Below are positions 33,616-43,725 of a stretch of DNA of 64,000 nucleotides, one piece after another. The stretch spans positions 1 to 64,000 of the forward strand of contig NZ_JAMZNK010000023.1 of assembly GCF_027980145.1 (NCBI RefSeq). Reading direction: 5' to 3'. The notes under the pieces were generated by a model, which had not been told where the DNA came from, did not search any database, and saw only the letters and a list, made by a program, of their open reading frames with translations. This DNA is from Flavobacterium azizsancarii (lineage in GTDB: Bacteria; Bacteroidota; Bacteroidia; Flavobacteriales; Flavobacteriaceae). Numbering within the stretch: position 1 is the first letter of the stretch; every line of letters begins with the position of its first letter. A program made the translations under genes and the position numbers.

Positions 33616-33859
33616 GTTAACTTTTTTATTCTTTGTATAAGGATACAAATATAAGGATTGCGTGTGGTAGTAAGAAACAATTTATTTGGTTTTTTCGAGC
33701 TGTTTTTATTCAGTATTAAAGTTTCTGTTATTGAGTATTCTACATATTTACTGCTAATATTTTATTAATTTATAATTAAATATTAGTTATAAAAACGAAT
33801 GTGAAATATTTGTGCTACTATGTGAATGAATAGTGCTATTCTGTTAAGAAGTATGAAGG

Positions 33860-33867
33860 TAAATTTG
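33860..33867 (+). promoter_or_regulatory. Promoter box that decides the aldehyde dehydrogenase start
   Basis: TAAATTTG matches TAnnTTTG and ends three bases before ATG 33870. Transcription would then start at about 33873, so the next ATG (33891) is the likelier initiation codon. Confidence 0.45.
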
Positions 33868-33890
33868 AAATGAATCAAAAACATAATATC

Positions 33891-35396
33891 ATGAGCAATA
33901 CCATCCAAAGACCTGAATTTAAGGCGAAATATGACAATTACATAAACGGCAAATTTACCGCACCGGTTAAAGGCGAATATTATGATGTTCTTTCTCCTAT
34001 TGATGGAAAAGTATTTACAAAGGCCGCACATTCAGGCAAAGAAGATTTAGAATTAGCTGTAGATGCCGCATACGAAGCATTTAAAACCTGGGGAAAAACA
34101 TCAGTTACAGAGCGTAGTATTTTATTAAATAAGATTGCACAAAAAATAGAAGATAACCTAGAGTATATTGCTACAGTAGAGACTATTGATAACGGAAAAC
34201 CAATTCGCGAAACACTTGCTGCAGATATTCCGTTGGCAATTGATCACTTTAGGTATTTTGCAGGCGTAATTCGTGCTGAAGAAAGTTCAATTGCAGAACT
34301 TGATTCTCAGACAGTTTCTATTGCTTTAAGCGAACCATTAGGTGTTGTTGCCCAGATAATTCCATGGAATTTCCCAATTCTGATGGCAGTCTGGAAAATT
34401 GCTCCGGCATTGGCCGCAGGAAATACAATTGTTTTAAAACCCGCAGAAAGTACTCCAATTTCTATTTTAGTACTAATGGAATTAATAGGAGATATTCTGC
34501 CTCCCGGAGTTTTGAATATCGTAAATGGCTTTGGTGCAGAATTAGGCCGTCCGTTAGTGACCAACAAAAAAGTTTCTAAAGCCGCTTTTACTGGTTCTAC
34601 CACTACAGGACGTTTGGTGATGCAATATGCTACAGAAAATATTATTCCGGTTACTCTGGAACTTGGTGGTAAATCTCCAAATATATTCTTTCCGTCAGTA
34701 GCAGATCATGATGATGACTTTTTTGACAAAGCAATCGAAGGCGCTGTTTTATTTGCCTTAAATCAAGGTGAAATATGTACTTGTCCGTCAAGACTATTAA
34801 TTCATGAGGATATCTACGAAAAGTTCATTGCAAAAGTTATCGAACGTACGGAAGCAATTATTGCAGGAAATCCGTTAGATAAATCAACAATGATTGGTGC
34901 GCAGACTTCATTAGTGCAGAAACAAAAAATCATGTCCTACATTAAACTTGGCAAAGAAGAAGGTGCAGAATTGTTGACAGGAGGAGATGAAAATCATTTA
35001 GGAGGAGACCTTGAAGGCGGTTATTATATCAAACCAACTTTGTTTAAAGGGAATAATAAAATGAGAATTTTTCAGGAAGAGATTTTTGGACCAGTACTCG
35101 CAGTAACAACATTTAAAACTACTGAAGAAGCTATAGAAATCGCCAATGATACTATGTATGGTTTGGGAGCAGGAGTATGGACACGTGATGCACATGAAAT
35201 TTATCAGGTTCCAAGAGCGATCCAATCAGGTCGTGTATGGATCAATCAGTATCATTCTTACCCAGCGGGAGCACCTTTTGGAGGTTATAAACAATCCGGA
35301 ATTGGTCGTGAAAATCATAAAATGATGTTAGGACAATACCGTCAAACCAAGAATATGCTGATTTCATACGATAAAAAGAAATTAGGTTTCTTCTAA
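33891..35396 (+). CDS. Aldehyde dehydrogenase (ExaC/AldB-like)
   Basis: 501 residues from ATG 33891; an ATG at 33870 is possible but lies at the predicted transcript start. NAD(P)-binding and catalytic motifs are present: [28 protein letters not shown] (general-base Glu) and GEICTCPSR (catalytic Cys). It oxidises aldehydes such as acetaldehyde to acids in the cytoplasm. It is followed on the same strand by a zinc alcohol dehydrogenase and a DUF779 gene, the usual partner of this type of aldehyde dehydrogenase. Together they form an alcohol/aldehyde oxidation set. Confidence 0.92.
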   Translation: MSNTIQRPEFKAKYDNYINGKFTAPVKGEYYDVLSPIDGKVFTKAAHSGKEDLELAVDAAYEAFKTWGKTSVTERSILLNKIAQKIEDNLEYIATVETIDNGKPIRETLAADIPLAIDHFRYFAGVIRAEESSIAELDSQTVSIALSEPLGVVAQIIPWNFPILMAVWKIAPALAAGNTIVLKPAESTPISILVLMELIGDILPPGVLNIVNGFGAELGRPLVTNKKVSKAAFTGSTTTGRLVMQYATENIIPVTLELGGKSPNIFFPSVADHDDDFFDKAIEGAVLFALNQGEICTCPSRLLIHEDIYEKFIAKVIERTEAIIAGNPLDKSTMIGAQTSLVQKQKIMSYIKLGKEEGAELLTGGDENHLGGDLEGGYYIKPTLFKGNNKMRIFQEEIFGPVLAVTTFKTTEEAIEIANDTMYGLGAGVWTRDAHEIYQVPRAIQSGRVWINQYHSYPAGAPFGGYKQSGIGRENHKMMLGQYRQTKNMLISYDKKKLGFF

Positions 35397-35476
35397 AAAT
35401 AAATTACAACCCCTATATAAATTAGAGAGCAATATGTTAAACAAAAGTGTATTGTTCTCGCTAATAAATCATCTAT

Positions 35477-36511
35477 ATGCTACCTAAAACTATGAAAGCC
35501 GCAGTTATTAGAGAATTTGGTTCTCTTTTACAAATTGAAGAAGTCGAAGTTAAACGCCCGGGAAGAAATGAAATTCTTGTAAAAGTAATTGCAAGTGGAG
35601 TTTGTCATACTGATTTACACGCAATTGAAGGAGATTGGCCGGTTAAACCGAAAATGCCATTAATTCCGGGTCATGAAGCTGTAGGATATGTAGTTGCTTT
35701 AGGGCAGGACGTAAAAAATGTTAAAGAAGGAGATGCAGTTGGTGTGCCATGGCTTTATAGTGCATGTGGTGGTTGTGATCAATGCATAACGGGTTGGGAA
35801 ACATTATGCGATACACAGCAAAATGGAGGTTATAGTGTAGATGGAGGATTTGCAGAATATGTAATTGCAGATGCAAGATATGTTGGGATTTTACCATCTA
35901 ATGTGAATTTTATGGAAATGGCACCAATACTTTGCGCAGGAGTAACCGTGTACAAAGGACTTAAAGAAACCGAAGTAAAACCTGGTGAATGGGTTGCAAT
36001 TTCAGGAATTGGAGGTCTTGGACATGTTGCTGTACAATACGCAAAAGCAATGGGAATGCATGTTGCAGCAATTGATGTTGCCGATGATAAACTTGATTTG
36101 GCTAAAAGACTTGGAGCAGATTTAGTAGTAAACGCAAAAAATCAAAATCCTGGAGAATTCTTAAAGAAAGAAGTCGGTGGAATGCACGGGGCATTGATTA
36201 CCGCAGTTTCTCCTATTGCTTTCAAGCAAGGTCTTGAAACATTAAGAAGAAAGGGTACAATGGCACTCAACGGACTTCCTCCGGGAAATTTTGATTTATC
36301 AATTTTTGATACTGTTTTAAACAGGATTACAATTCGAGGTTCAATTGTAGGAACTCGTAAAGACATGAAAGAAGCAATTGAATTTGCTGTTGAAGGAAAA
36401 GTCAAAGCTACCGTTACGCCAGCAAAACTGGAAAATATTAACGAAGTTTTTGACAAAATGAAAAAGGGGCAAATTGAAGGACGAGTCGTTCTTGAAATTG
36501 CAAAAGCATAA
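35477..36511 (+). CDS. adhP: Zinc-dependent alcohol dehydrogenase AdhP-type
   Basis: 344 residues, typical for the medium-chain family. Catalytic zinc ligands are in GVCHTDLHA and IPGHEAVG, the structural zinc cysteines in [16 protein letters not shown], and the NAD-binding site in [19 protein letters not shown]. It interconverts primary alcohols and aldehydes with NAD. It lies 80 bp after the aldehyde dehydrogenase. The start at 35477 ([15 protein letters not shown]) matches the length of relatives. A terminator-like hairpin follows at 36522. Confidence 0.92.
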   Translation: MLPKTMKAAVIREFGSLLQIEEVEVKRPGRNEILVKVIASGVCHTDLHAIEGDWPVKPKMPLIPGHEAVGYVVALGQDVKNVKEGDAVGVPWLYSACGGCDQCITGWETLCDTQQNGGYSVDGGFAEYVIADARYVGILPSNVNFMEMAPILCAGVTVYKGLKETEVKPGEWVAISGIGGLGHVAVQYAKAMGMHVAAIDVADDKLDLAKRLGADLVVNAKNQNPGEFLKKEVGGMHGALITAVSPIAFKQGLETLRRKGTMALNGLPPGNFDLSIFDTVLNRITIRGSIVGTRKDMKEAIEFAVEGKVKATVTPAKLENINEVFDKMKKGQIEGRVVLEIAKA

Positions 36512-36521
36512 TTAAAATCAT

Positions 36522-36561
36522 AAAAGTAACAAGCTTATAGTATTATAAGTTTGTTACTTTT
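36522..36561 (+). terminator. Hairpin between adhP and the DUF779 gene
   Basis: A long stem starting AAAAGTAACAA and ending TTGTTACTTTT with loop GTAT, followed by T-rich sequence. It lies before the DUF779 start and may partly end the transcript. Confidence 0.6.
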
Positions 36562-36577
36562 TTAAATTATTAGAATC

Positions 36578-36952
36578 ATGATAAAAAGACTTGACGCCAC
36601 ACAAAAAGCTATTGATTTAATAAAAGTTCTAAAAGAAAAACACGGTAATTTAATGTTTTACCAGGCTGGAGGCTGTTGTGAAGGTACACAACCACAATGT
36701 TTTGAAAAAGGCGGATATTATCAGCGTATGGGAGATGTTTGTATAGGAACTATTGAAGATACTGAATTTTGGGTCGACAAGGATTTATTCGAATATTGGA
36801 AACATGCGCATTTTACATTAACGGTAATAGACGCTTTTGGAGTAGGGGGCTTTTCACTGGAAACTCCTTTAAAAAAAACATTTCAAATTGAATATCGAAT
36901 TTTTACTGAAGAAGAAGAGAAAGATCTTGAACCGGTTAAGTTTATTGATTAA
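36578..36952 (+). CDS. DUF779 domain-containing protein
   Basis: 124 residues, full length for the family. Conserved features are FYQAGGCCEGTQPQCFEKG with a Cys pair, DVCIGTIEDTEFWVD and the C-terminal FSLETPLKKTFQIEYRIFTEEE. DUF779 genes commonly neighbour ExaC/AldB-type aldehyde dehydrogenases; the function is unknown and a metal- or redox-linked accessory role is conceivable from the Cys residues. Here the aldehyde and alcohol dehydrogenase genes lie directly upstream, separated by the hairpin at 36522. Confidence 0.85.
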   Translation: MIKRLDATQKAIDLIKVLKEKHGNLMFYQAGGCCEGTQPQCFEKGGYYQRMGDVCIGTIEDTEFWVDKDLFEYWKHAHFTLTVIDAFGVGGFSLETPLKKTFQIEYRIFTEEEEKDLEPVKFID

Positions 36953-37074
36953 AGAGCAGTTCAAAGAAACGGAGTTGTAAATTAATAAAGTTTTTTTGTC
37001 CATTATATTCACTAAAAAATGATAAAAAATAACATTTAAATCGTTTCGAAAAATGAGTTATTTCTATTATGTTC

Positions 37075-37107
37075 AAACCCGACAGGTTTTTAAAACCTGT
37101 CGGGTTT
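37075..37107. repeat. Palindromic REP-like element
   Basis: AAACCCGACAGGTTTT and its exact reverse complement flank a single T (37091). I recall the same palindrome as frequent in flavobacterial genomes. It can act as a bidirectional terminator between DUF779 and the converging AraC gene. The rest of 36953-37246 shows nothing further. Confidence 0.65.
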
Positions 37108-37246
37108 ACTATGTGTAACGGTTAGTAAAGCTTCTATGAGAATCTAAAAAGGACTCCAATTTATTACCAAAGGCAAAATGCCATAATCGACTGCGAGAAA
37201 CCTTTGACACTTGGCAGTTCTGGATCCTTGTGCCTTTTAAAGAAAA

Positions 37247-38170
37247 TTAATTAACATACAGTAATTGATATTGCTTAGGAGTAATTCCCTCGTGTTTTTT
37301 AAACAACCTGATAAAATAATTTGCGTCTTCAAAACCGGATAAGTAGCAAACTTCATTTATTTGAATTGCAGGGTTTCGAAGTAATTTTTTAGCTTGTTTT
37401 ATTTTTTCATTCAAAATATACTCAATCGGACTCATGCCTAACTCTCGTTTAAAGAACCGATAGAAAGATGCTGTGCTCATACAAGCTTTGTCACTCAGGT
37501 TTTTAAGGTTTATATTTTCTTTTAAATTGAGTTTAATAAATTCAGTTACTTCAAAAATCGGATTGTTGGATTGAATTGCAATTCCATCATCAATCGATTT
37601 TATCGTTTGTGTTTGTATAATTCGGATTAGTAATTCCTGCAAAGTCAAGTCAGCAAGAGCGTCTTTGGTAATAGAAGTTCCCATGCATTCCTTAATCAGT
37701 TTATTGATTGTTGAAGCAAGATCTACATTATTGTAAAAGAAATAGTTTTGATAATTTAATTGCCAATAAGCATCAGCACCTTCTTTTGGATAACGCTCGT
37801 TTAGAAAGTTTAATGTCTCTGTTATTTTAGGTTTGTCTATTGCTAATGCAAGGCATTGGGTGGGATTTTCTCTGGAAGCTTCAGGAAAATCAATTTTCAT
37901 TTCTACGTTCGACGGAATAACCACTGTTTCGCCTGGCAGATAATCAAATCCGGGTTCATCAAAAAGATGCATTACTTTTTTACCTCTTAACATACTGGTT
38001 ACCACAAAATCATTGAATTTTAAAGGAACCAGGTTCGAAGATTCGTAGGTTTCGAAAATATTTAGTTCACAATGGTTTAGTGTATAAACGGTCCTGTTTT
38101 CGATAAGAGTTTTTAATGATTTTTTATTTGATAATTGCGGAGGATTGATTAAAGCACGTTGGTTATTCAT
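37247..38170 (-). CDS. AraC family transcriptional regulator, likely for the aldehyde/alcohol dehydrogenase genes
   Basis: 307 residues. The C-terminus has the two AraC DNA-binding motifs (NLSDKACMSTASFYRFFKRELG, abbreviated, then INEVCYLSGFEDANYFIRLFKKHEGITPKQY, abbreviated). The N-terminal half (VYTLNHCELNIFETYESS, VVTSMLRGKKVMHLFDEPGFDYLPGETVVIPS) is the sensor type seen in regulators near ALDH genes. It converges on the DUF779 gene; regulation of that set is inferred from position. Confidence 0.87.
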   Translation of the reverse strand: MNNQRALINPPQLSNKKSLKTLIENRTVYTLNHCELNIFETYESSNLVPLKFNDFVVTSMLRGKKVMHLFDEPGFDYLPGETVVIPSNVEMKIDFPEASRENPTQCLALAIDKPKITETLNFLNERYPKEGADAYWQLNYQNYFFYNNVDLASTINKLIKECMGTSITKDALADLTLQELLIRIIQTQTIKSIDDGIAIQSNNPIFEVTEFIKLNLKENINLKNLSDKACMSTASFYRFFKRELGMSPIEYILNEKIKQAKKLLRNPAIQINEVCYLSGFEDANYFIRLFKKHEGITPKQYQLLYVN

Positions 38171-38242
38171 TGTGATTAAATTTTAAGTAAAGACTTTAAA
38201 TTTAATAAAAATTTTAATAGAAAACTTACATTTAACGTTTAA

Positions 38243-39106
38243 TTAAATGAGTTCTTCAACATGTTTTTTTATGTTTTCTGCAATTTTTTTGGTAGGCAAA
38301 TCATTTTCATCGTCACCAAAAGGATCTTCAATTTCTTCAGCGATAAGCTCTAAACTAGCCAATACATAAAAAATGAAAACAACGACCGGAGCAACAAAAT
38401 AACCCAGACTAATAGAATAACCAAAAGGTAATGTCATGGTGTAAAAGAAAATGAATTTTTTTATAAAAGCGCTGTAAGAATAGGGGATAGGAGTGTTTTT
38501 TATTCTCTCGCACGCTCCGCAGATATCAGTAAAAGATTGTAATTCTTCATTTAAAATAATAAGTTGATCCCCTGTGATTTTTTTAGCATCATATAAATCG
38601 TTGATCTTATGAAACATCATTCTTTTTACCTGATTCGGTTTATGTTTATGATGATCAATTTCAAGATCTACATCTTCAAAAAGTTGTTTGCTCGTTTCAG
38701 AATCATGCAAATGTTTGTGTAAAATTGAAGCATAAGTGGGAATGAATTTTCTGAAAAACTTTCGATCGTTTTCATCTTTAAGCATTGCCGAAAGTTTGAT
38801 AGCCAGATTACGGCTATTATTCACGAGACCTCCCCATAATTTCCGACCTTCCCACCAACGATCATACGCTGTATTGGTTCTGAAAACAAGCAATAACGAA
38901 ATTACAAATCCTAACATTCCGTGCATAATTGGAATGTTGTGGATGTAATCGTTTTTACCAAATTTAAAATACGCGATTTCAAGATATCCGATAATACAGG
39001 AATAAATTCCGATAGCGATCATAATCGGAAACAGCTTTCTTACGGTATCTGATTTATGAACATGGAATATAAAAGTAAACCAATCTTTTGTATTATATGA
39101 GATCAT
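38243..39106 (-). CDS. Bestrophin-like (UPF0187/YneE) membrane protein
   Basis: 287 residues with about four membrane segments. The bestrophin-family features are the N-terminal WFTFIFHVHKSDTVRKLFP, then LLVFRTNTAYDRWWEGRKLWG, and IPYSYSAFIKKFIFFYTMTLPFGY. Bacterial members form ion channels for cations or anions. It begins 27 bp after the tolC-like gene, as the last member of the RND efflux operon, an uncommon companion. Whether it takes part in efflux is not known. Confidence 0.88.
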   Translation of the reverse strand: MISYNTKDWFTFIFHVHKSDTVRKLFPIMIAIGIYSCIIGYLEIAYFKFGKNDYIHNIPIMHGMLGFVISLLLVFRTNTAYDRWWEGRKLWGGLVNNSRNLAIKLSAMLKDENDRKFFRKFIPTYASILHKHLHDSETSKQLFEDVDLEIDHHKHKPNQVKRMMFHKINDLYDAKKITGDQLIILNEELQSFTDICGACERIKNTPIPYSYSAFIKKFIFFYTMTLPFGYSISLGYFVAPVVVFIFYVLASLELIAEEIEDPFGDDENDLPTKKIAENIKKHVEELI

Positions 39107-39133
39107 TGATGTTTGTTTTGAAACAAATTTACT

Positions 39134-40444
39134 TTAAAAATTAATATTTCCAGCCAATTCTTTTAAGGCAATTTCGGATAGTTTCGCTTCATATTGTGCA
39201 TTACTGTAACGTACTTTTGCGTTAACATAATTTAATTGAGCTGTTCTGAAATCCAGAGTTGTAATGGTTCCAATTCTAAATTTGTCCAGCGTGATGTCTA
39301 AATTTTGTTTTGCAATTGCTTCGTTATCTTCTTCAAGACCAATTAATTCCAGATTGGTCAAGTACGTTTGAAAAGCAGTGCTTAATTGTGTATTTAGAAT
39401 CATATTTTGCTGCTCAATCGCAATTTGAGAATTTTCGATTTCCAGTTTTGCTACCTTTTCATTTCGGTGTTGGTTAAAACCATCAAATATATTCAGAGTA
39501 GCGTTAAAACCATAATTAAAACCTTTTGACGAAGCTTCACTTGTAAAACCTAAACTAGATTGCGTTTCAGAAAAATTGTAACCGGATGTTAAGTTTACTA
39601 TCGGATATCGATTTGCTTTTACCTGTTTTAGCTGTAATTCGGCAATTCTTTTGTTGATGATTTGCGATTCTAAAGCCGGGTTCTGTTTCCGTGCTAATTC
39701 CATTAAATCAATCAAAACCAATTTATTATCAACTTTTACCAAATCAGTTACAGTAAAGTTAATTTTAGGGTCACGGGCTAAATATTGATTCAGTAATATT
39801 TTGGCATTCGCATAAGATTCCTTTTGTCTTAACAAGGCTACCTGATCTGAATTTAAATCTACCTGAGCATTTAATACCTCAAGTTTCGATGCTTTTCCAA
39901 TGCTGAAACGATTCTTGGCTAATGTTAATCTTTGTTTTGAGATTACAATTGTAGTATCTAAAGCAGATAATTGCTGTTGTTGCTGTACTAAATCATAATA
40001 AGCCGAGTTTACCTGACCAATTTTCATTAAAATGGTTCTTTTTAATTCCGCATCGCCTAATTTTTGCAACTCTTTTAACTGGTCTAATCTGGCAAACATT
40101 TTCATACCGTCAAAAACAGTCCATCCTAAACTTACACCATAATTTAAACTATTGTTTTTAGCATTGTTTAAGGATGTCGAAGTTCCATCCTGACGTGTTT
40201 GTGATGAATTTGTGACACTGTTATTGTCTGTAACAGATGCTGTAGCTGTTGGTAGCATACCTGCGTTTCCAACAGTTACATTGGTTTCTGTGATTTTCGT
40301 ATTGTTTTTGGCGATCTTAATTTCAAAATTATTTTCCAAAGCTATTTTCATAGCGTCTTCAATAGTCAGGACATCCTGAGCGCTGCTTTTTGCTATGCAA
40401 AACAAAAATAAAACGATACTTATTAATGTTGTTTTAGTTTTCAT
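39134..40444 (-). CDS. TolC family outer-membrane efflux protein
   Basis: 436 residues with a signal peptide (LISIVLFLFCIAKSSAQ). Two similar long helical halves follow, each with the TolC-type pattern (LTIEDAMKIALENNFEIKIAKN and, later, LDKFRIGTITTLDFRTAQLNYVNAKVRY, abbreviated). It forms the outer-membrane exit duct for the RND pump encoded just upstream (73-bp gap). Confidence 0.92.
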   Translation of the reverse strand: MKTKTTLISIVLFLFCIAKSSAQDVLTIEDAMKIALENNFEIKIAKNNTKITETNVTVGNAGMLPTATASVTDNNSVTNSSQTRQDGTSTSLNNAKNNSLNYGVSLGWTVFDGMKMFARLDQLKELQKLGDAELKRTILMKIGQVNSAYYDLVQQQQQLSALDTTIVISKQRLTLAKNRFSIGKASKLEVLNAQVDLNSDQVALLRQKESYANAKILLNQYLARDPKINFTVTDLVKVDNKLVLIDLMELARKQNPALESQIINKRIAELQLKQVKANRYPIVNLTSGYNFSETQSSLGFTSEASSKGFNYGFNATLNIFDGFNQHRNEKVAKLEIENSQIAIEQQNMILNTQLSTAFQTYLTNLELIGLEEDNEAIAKQNLDITLDKFRIGTITTLDFRTAQLNYVNAKVRYSNAQYEAKLSEIALKELAGNINF

Positions 40445-40517
40445 GTGATGAATTGTTGGCTGCGAATTAAGCTTTAAGACGAAATTCGCTGTCTATATTT
40501 TTTCAAATTTTTAATAT

Positions 40518-43500
40518 CTATTTAATGCTCTCTCTTTCATATTCTTCGATATGATCAAACTCAGGATAATGTTTTCGGGCTTTAGACCACATTAAGTAAA
40601 TCGCCGGAATTACAAAAAGGGTCAATGCCAATGAGAAAATAGTTCCTCCAACAATAACAACTCCCATTCCGATTCTACTTGTAGACGCTGCCCCAAGAGA
40701 CATTGCAATAGGTAATGCTCCTAAGGCAATTGCTAAACTGGTCATCAAAATTGGACGTAAACGCGCTTCTGATGCTTCAAGAATTGCTTCGAGTTTTGGT
40801 TTTCCCTGTTCTCGTAACTGATTTGCAAATTCTACAATCAAAATACCATTCTTGGTCACCAAACCAATAAGCATTACGGTACCAATCTGACTGAATATAT
40901 TCCAGGTTTGATTGAACAGCCATAAGGAAAATAAAGCTCCTGCAACTGCCATTGGTACTGTAAGGATGATAATTAAGGGATCAATGAAACTTTCAAATTG
41001 TGCCGCCAAAATCAAAAATATTAATAATAACGCTAATCCAAAAGCAAAAGAAGTGTTAGAGCTGCTTTCGACAAAATCTCTTGATTCTCCACTTAAATCT
41101 GTTGTAAAACTTTCGTCCAGCACTTTTGCTTTTATTTTATCCATTTCCTTAATACCATCGCTTATACTTTTTCCCGGTGCCAAACCTGCTGAAACAGTTG
41201 CTGACATATAGCGGTTGTTGTGATACAATTGCGGTGGATTACTTTGTTCTTCCACATTTACAACATTATCCATCTGGATTAGTTCTCCTTTTTTATTCTT
41301 AACAAACATCGAAGTTAAATCCAAAGGTTTAGAGCGGTCTTTTTGATCAAATTGACCAATAACCTGATATTGTTTTCCGTTTTTAATGAAATAACCAAAA
41401 CGTTGTCCGCTTAATGAAAGTTGCAAAGTCTGAGCGATATCAATAATTGAGATTCCTAGGCTTTCTGCTTTTTCACGATCGATGCTCACATTGATTTCAG
41501 GTTTATTAAATTTAAGGTTAACATCAGTGACAGAGAAAACATCACTTTTGCCCACTTCATCCATAAAAACAGGAATCTTCTCTCTTAATTTTTCAAAATT
41601 AGGAGCCTGGATTATATATTGAATCGGTAAACCTCCACGTCTGTTAACGGCAATTGTAGGTTGCTGAATAACCGATGTTTTAGCATCCGGATATCTCTTG
41701 GTCATTTTTGTTAACTGATCTGCGATTTCTTTTTGAGACCTGTTTCTTTCGTCCGGTTCTTTTAGCGACAACCTGACAAAACCGCTATTCGTTGACGAAG
41801 ATCCGTAACCAGGCGAAGTAATTACCAAACTTACTTTTTTCTCAGGAATCGAATCATCTACCAATTTAGAGATTTCCTGCATAAAACGATCCGTATATTC
41901 GTATGATGAACCTTCAGGAGTTGTCATTCGCATGGTAACAGAACTACGGTCATCATAAGGAGCAGTTTCTTTTGGGAGTATTGTAAAGAATAAATAAATG
42001 ATTCCAAAACAAGCAATAAGAATAGGGAAGGAGATCCATTTTTTTTCCATGAATTTACTTAATGCACTTGCGTAACCACTATTTAATTTTTCGAAAAATG
42101 GTTCAGTTCTAACATAGAATTTTGATTTTTTCTGTTCTCCGCCTTTCATTAAATAAGCATTTAGCATTGGCGTCAAAGTCAGGGATACAAAGGCAGAAAT
42201 TAATACCGCGGCACCAATAACGACTCCAAATTCCCGAAAGAGTCGACCTACGAAACCTTCCAGAAAAATTACAGGCAAAAATACTGCAGCAAGCGTTACC
42301 GAAATAGAAATTACAGCATAGAAAATTTCGTTAGAGCCTTTGATTGCAGCTTCAATTGGCGACATTCCTTCTTCGACTTTTTTGAAGATGTTTTCAGTAA
42401 CAACGATTCCATCATCAACAACAAGACCCGTTGCCAAAACAATAGCCAATAAAGTCAATACGTTGATTGAAAACCCAAAAAGCCACATGATAAAAAAGGT
42501 AGCAATCAAGGAAACCGGAATATCAATCAATGGCCTGAAAGCAATTGCCCAGTCTCTAAAAAACAAGTAAATAATAATGATTACCAAAATAATCGAAATT
42601 CCTAAAGTCTCTGCAACTTCAAGTACAGATTTCTTTACGAAAATAGTATTATCAAGCGCAATATTTAGTTTAATATCTTTTGGAAGATCTTTTTTTAAGG
42701 CGTCATATTTTTTGTAGAATTCAGATGAAATATCAAGATAGTTGGCTCCCGGCATTGGCACAATAGCCAGACCAATCATAGGTAGTCCGGATTGACTTAA
42801 TTTTGTTTCGATATTTTCAGGACCTAATTCTGCACCTCCAATATCGCTTAAACGAACAATTTTGTCTCCGTCCGTACGGATAATAATATTGTTGAACTCT
42901 TCCGGTTTAGAAAGATTACCAACCGTTTTTACCGTTAGCTCCGTATTATTTCCGGTTAGTTTTCCTGAAGGCAATTCGACATTTTGCGCGTTTAATGCAT
43001 TACGGACTTCGGCTACAGTACAGCCATAAGCAGTTAATTTTACAGGATCAATCCACAAACGCATTGCATAACGTTTTTGTCCCCAAATTTGCACACCGCT
43101 TACACCGGGAATAGTTTCTAATCGTTGCGAAATGACATTTTCGGCGTAATCACTTAATTCTAATGCACTTCTGGTATCACTTTGAACCGTCATTGAAATG
43201 ATTGCATCACTGTCAGCATCAGCTTTTGATACGACCGGCGGAGCATCTATATCCTGCGGTAAACTCCTGATCGCTTGCGAAACTTTATCACGAACATCAT
43301 TTGCAGCTTCTTCCAGGTTTTTATCCAGATTAAATTCGATAGTTATATTGCTGCTTCCCTGATTACTCGATGATGTAATATTTCGGATTCCGTCGATAGC
43401 ATTTACAGCCTTTTCGAGAGGTTCAGTAATTTGCGATTCGATAATGTCAGAATTGGCTCCTGTATAATTGGTTCTAATAGAAACCTGTGCGGGGTCAATT

Positions 43501-43616
43501 GAAGGAAATTCCCTGACACCCAAAAAAGTATAACCAATGAAACCGAATAAAATAATCAAAAGATTCAGTACAATAGTTAAAACAGGTCTTTTTATACTTG
43601 TTGTTGATAAACTCAT
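40518..43616 (-). CDS. RND efflux transporter permease (AcrB/HAE1 type)
   Basis: 1032 residues with twelve membrane segments in the usual 1+5 / 1+5 arrangement and two large periplasmic loops. Characteristic segments are FPSIDPAQVSIRTNYTGA, VLATGLVVDDGIVVTENIF (proton-relay Asp pair) and GLVTKNGILIVEFANQLRE. It uses the proton gradient to export lipophilic compounds. It is second of four genes (adaptor, permease, TolC, bestrophin). The substrates cannot be predicted from sequence alone. Confidence 0.94.
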   Translation of the reverse strand: MSLSTTSIKRPVLTIVLNLLIILFGFIGYTFLGVREFPSIDPAQVSIRTNYTGANSDIIESQITEPLEKAVNAIDGIRNITSSSNQGSSNITIEFNLDKNLEEAANDVRDKVSQAIRSLPQDIDAPPVVSKADADSDAIISMTVQSDTRSALELSDYAENVISQRLETIPGVSGVQIWGQKRYAMRLWIDPVKLTAYGCTVAEVRNALNAQNVELPSGKLTGNNTELTVKTVGNLSKPEEFNNIIIRTDGDKIVRLSDIGGAELGPENIETKLSQSGLPMIGLAIVPMPGANYLDISSEFYKKYDALKKDLPKDIKLNIALDNTIFVKKSVLEVAETLGISIILVIIIIYLFFRDWAIAFRPLIDIPVSLIATFFIMWLFGFSINVLTLLAIVLATGLVVDDGIVVTENIFKKVEEGMSPIEAAIKGSNEIFYAVISISVTLAAVFLPVIFLEGFVGRLFREFGVVIGAAVLISAFVSLTLTPMLNAYLMKGGEQKKSKFYVRTEPFFEKLNSGYASALSKFMEKKWISFPILIACFGIIYLFFTILPKETAPYDDRSSVTMRMTTPEGSSYEYTDRFMQEISKLVDDSIPEKKVSLVITSPGYGSSSTNSGFVRLSLKEPDERNRSQKEIADQLTKMTKRYPDAKTSVIQQPTIAVNRRGGLPIQYIIQAPNFEKLREKIPVFMDEVGKSDVFSVTDVNLKFNKPEINVSIDREKAESLGISIIDIAQTLQLSLSGQRFGYFIKNGKQYQVIGQFDQKDRSKPLDLTSMFVKNKKGELIQMDNVVNVEEQSNPPQLYHNNRYMSATVSAGLAPGKSISDGIKEMDKIKAKVLDESFTTDLSGESRDFVESSSNTSFAFGLALLLIFLILAAQFESFIDPLIIILTVPMAVAGALFSLWLFNQTWNIFSQIGTVMLIGLVTKNGILIVEFANQLREQGKPKLEAILEASEARLRPILMTSLAIALGALPIAMSLGAASTSRIGMGVVIVGGTIFSLALTLFVIPAIYLMWSKARKHYPEFDHIEEYERESIK

Positions 43617-43725
43617 TATGAAGTAATATTTTAGATTTTAGAGTTGAGATTTTAGAATAAAGAAAATAGAGTACAGATTATAGATTTAAAATTTAAACTC
43701 ATAATTCATAACTTATAACTCAAAA

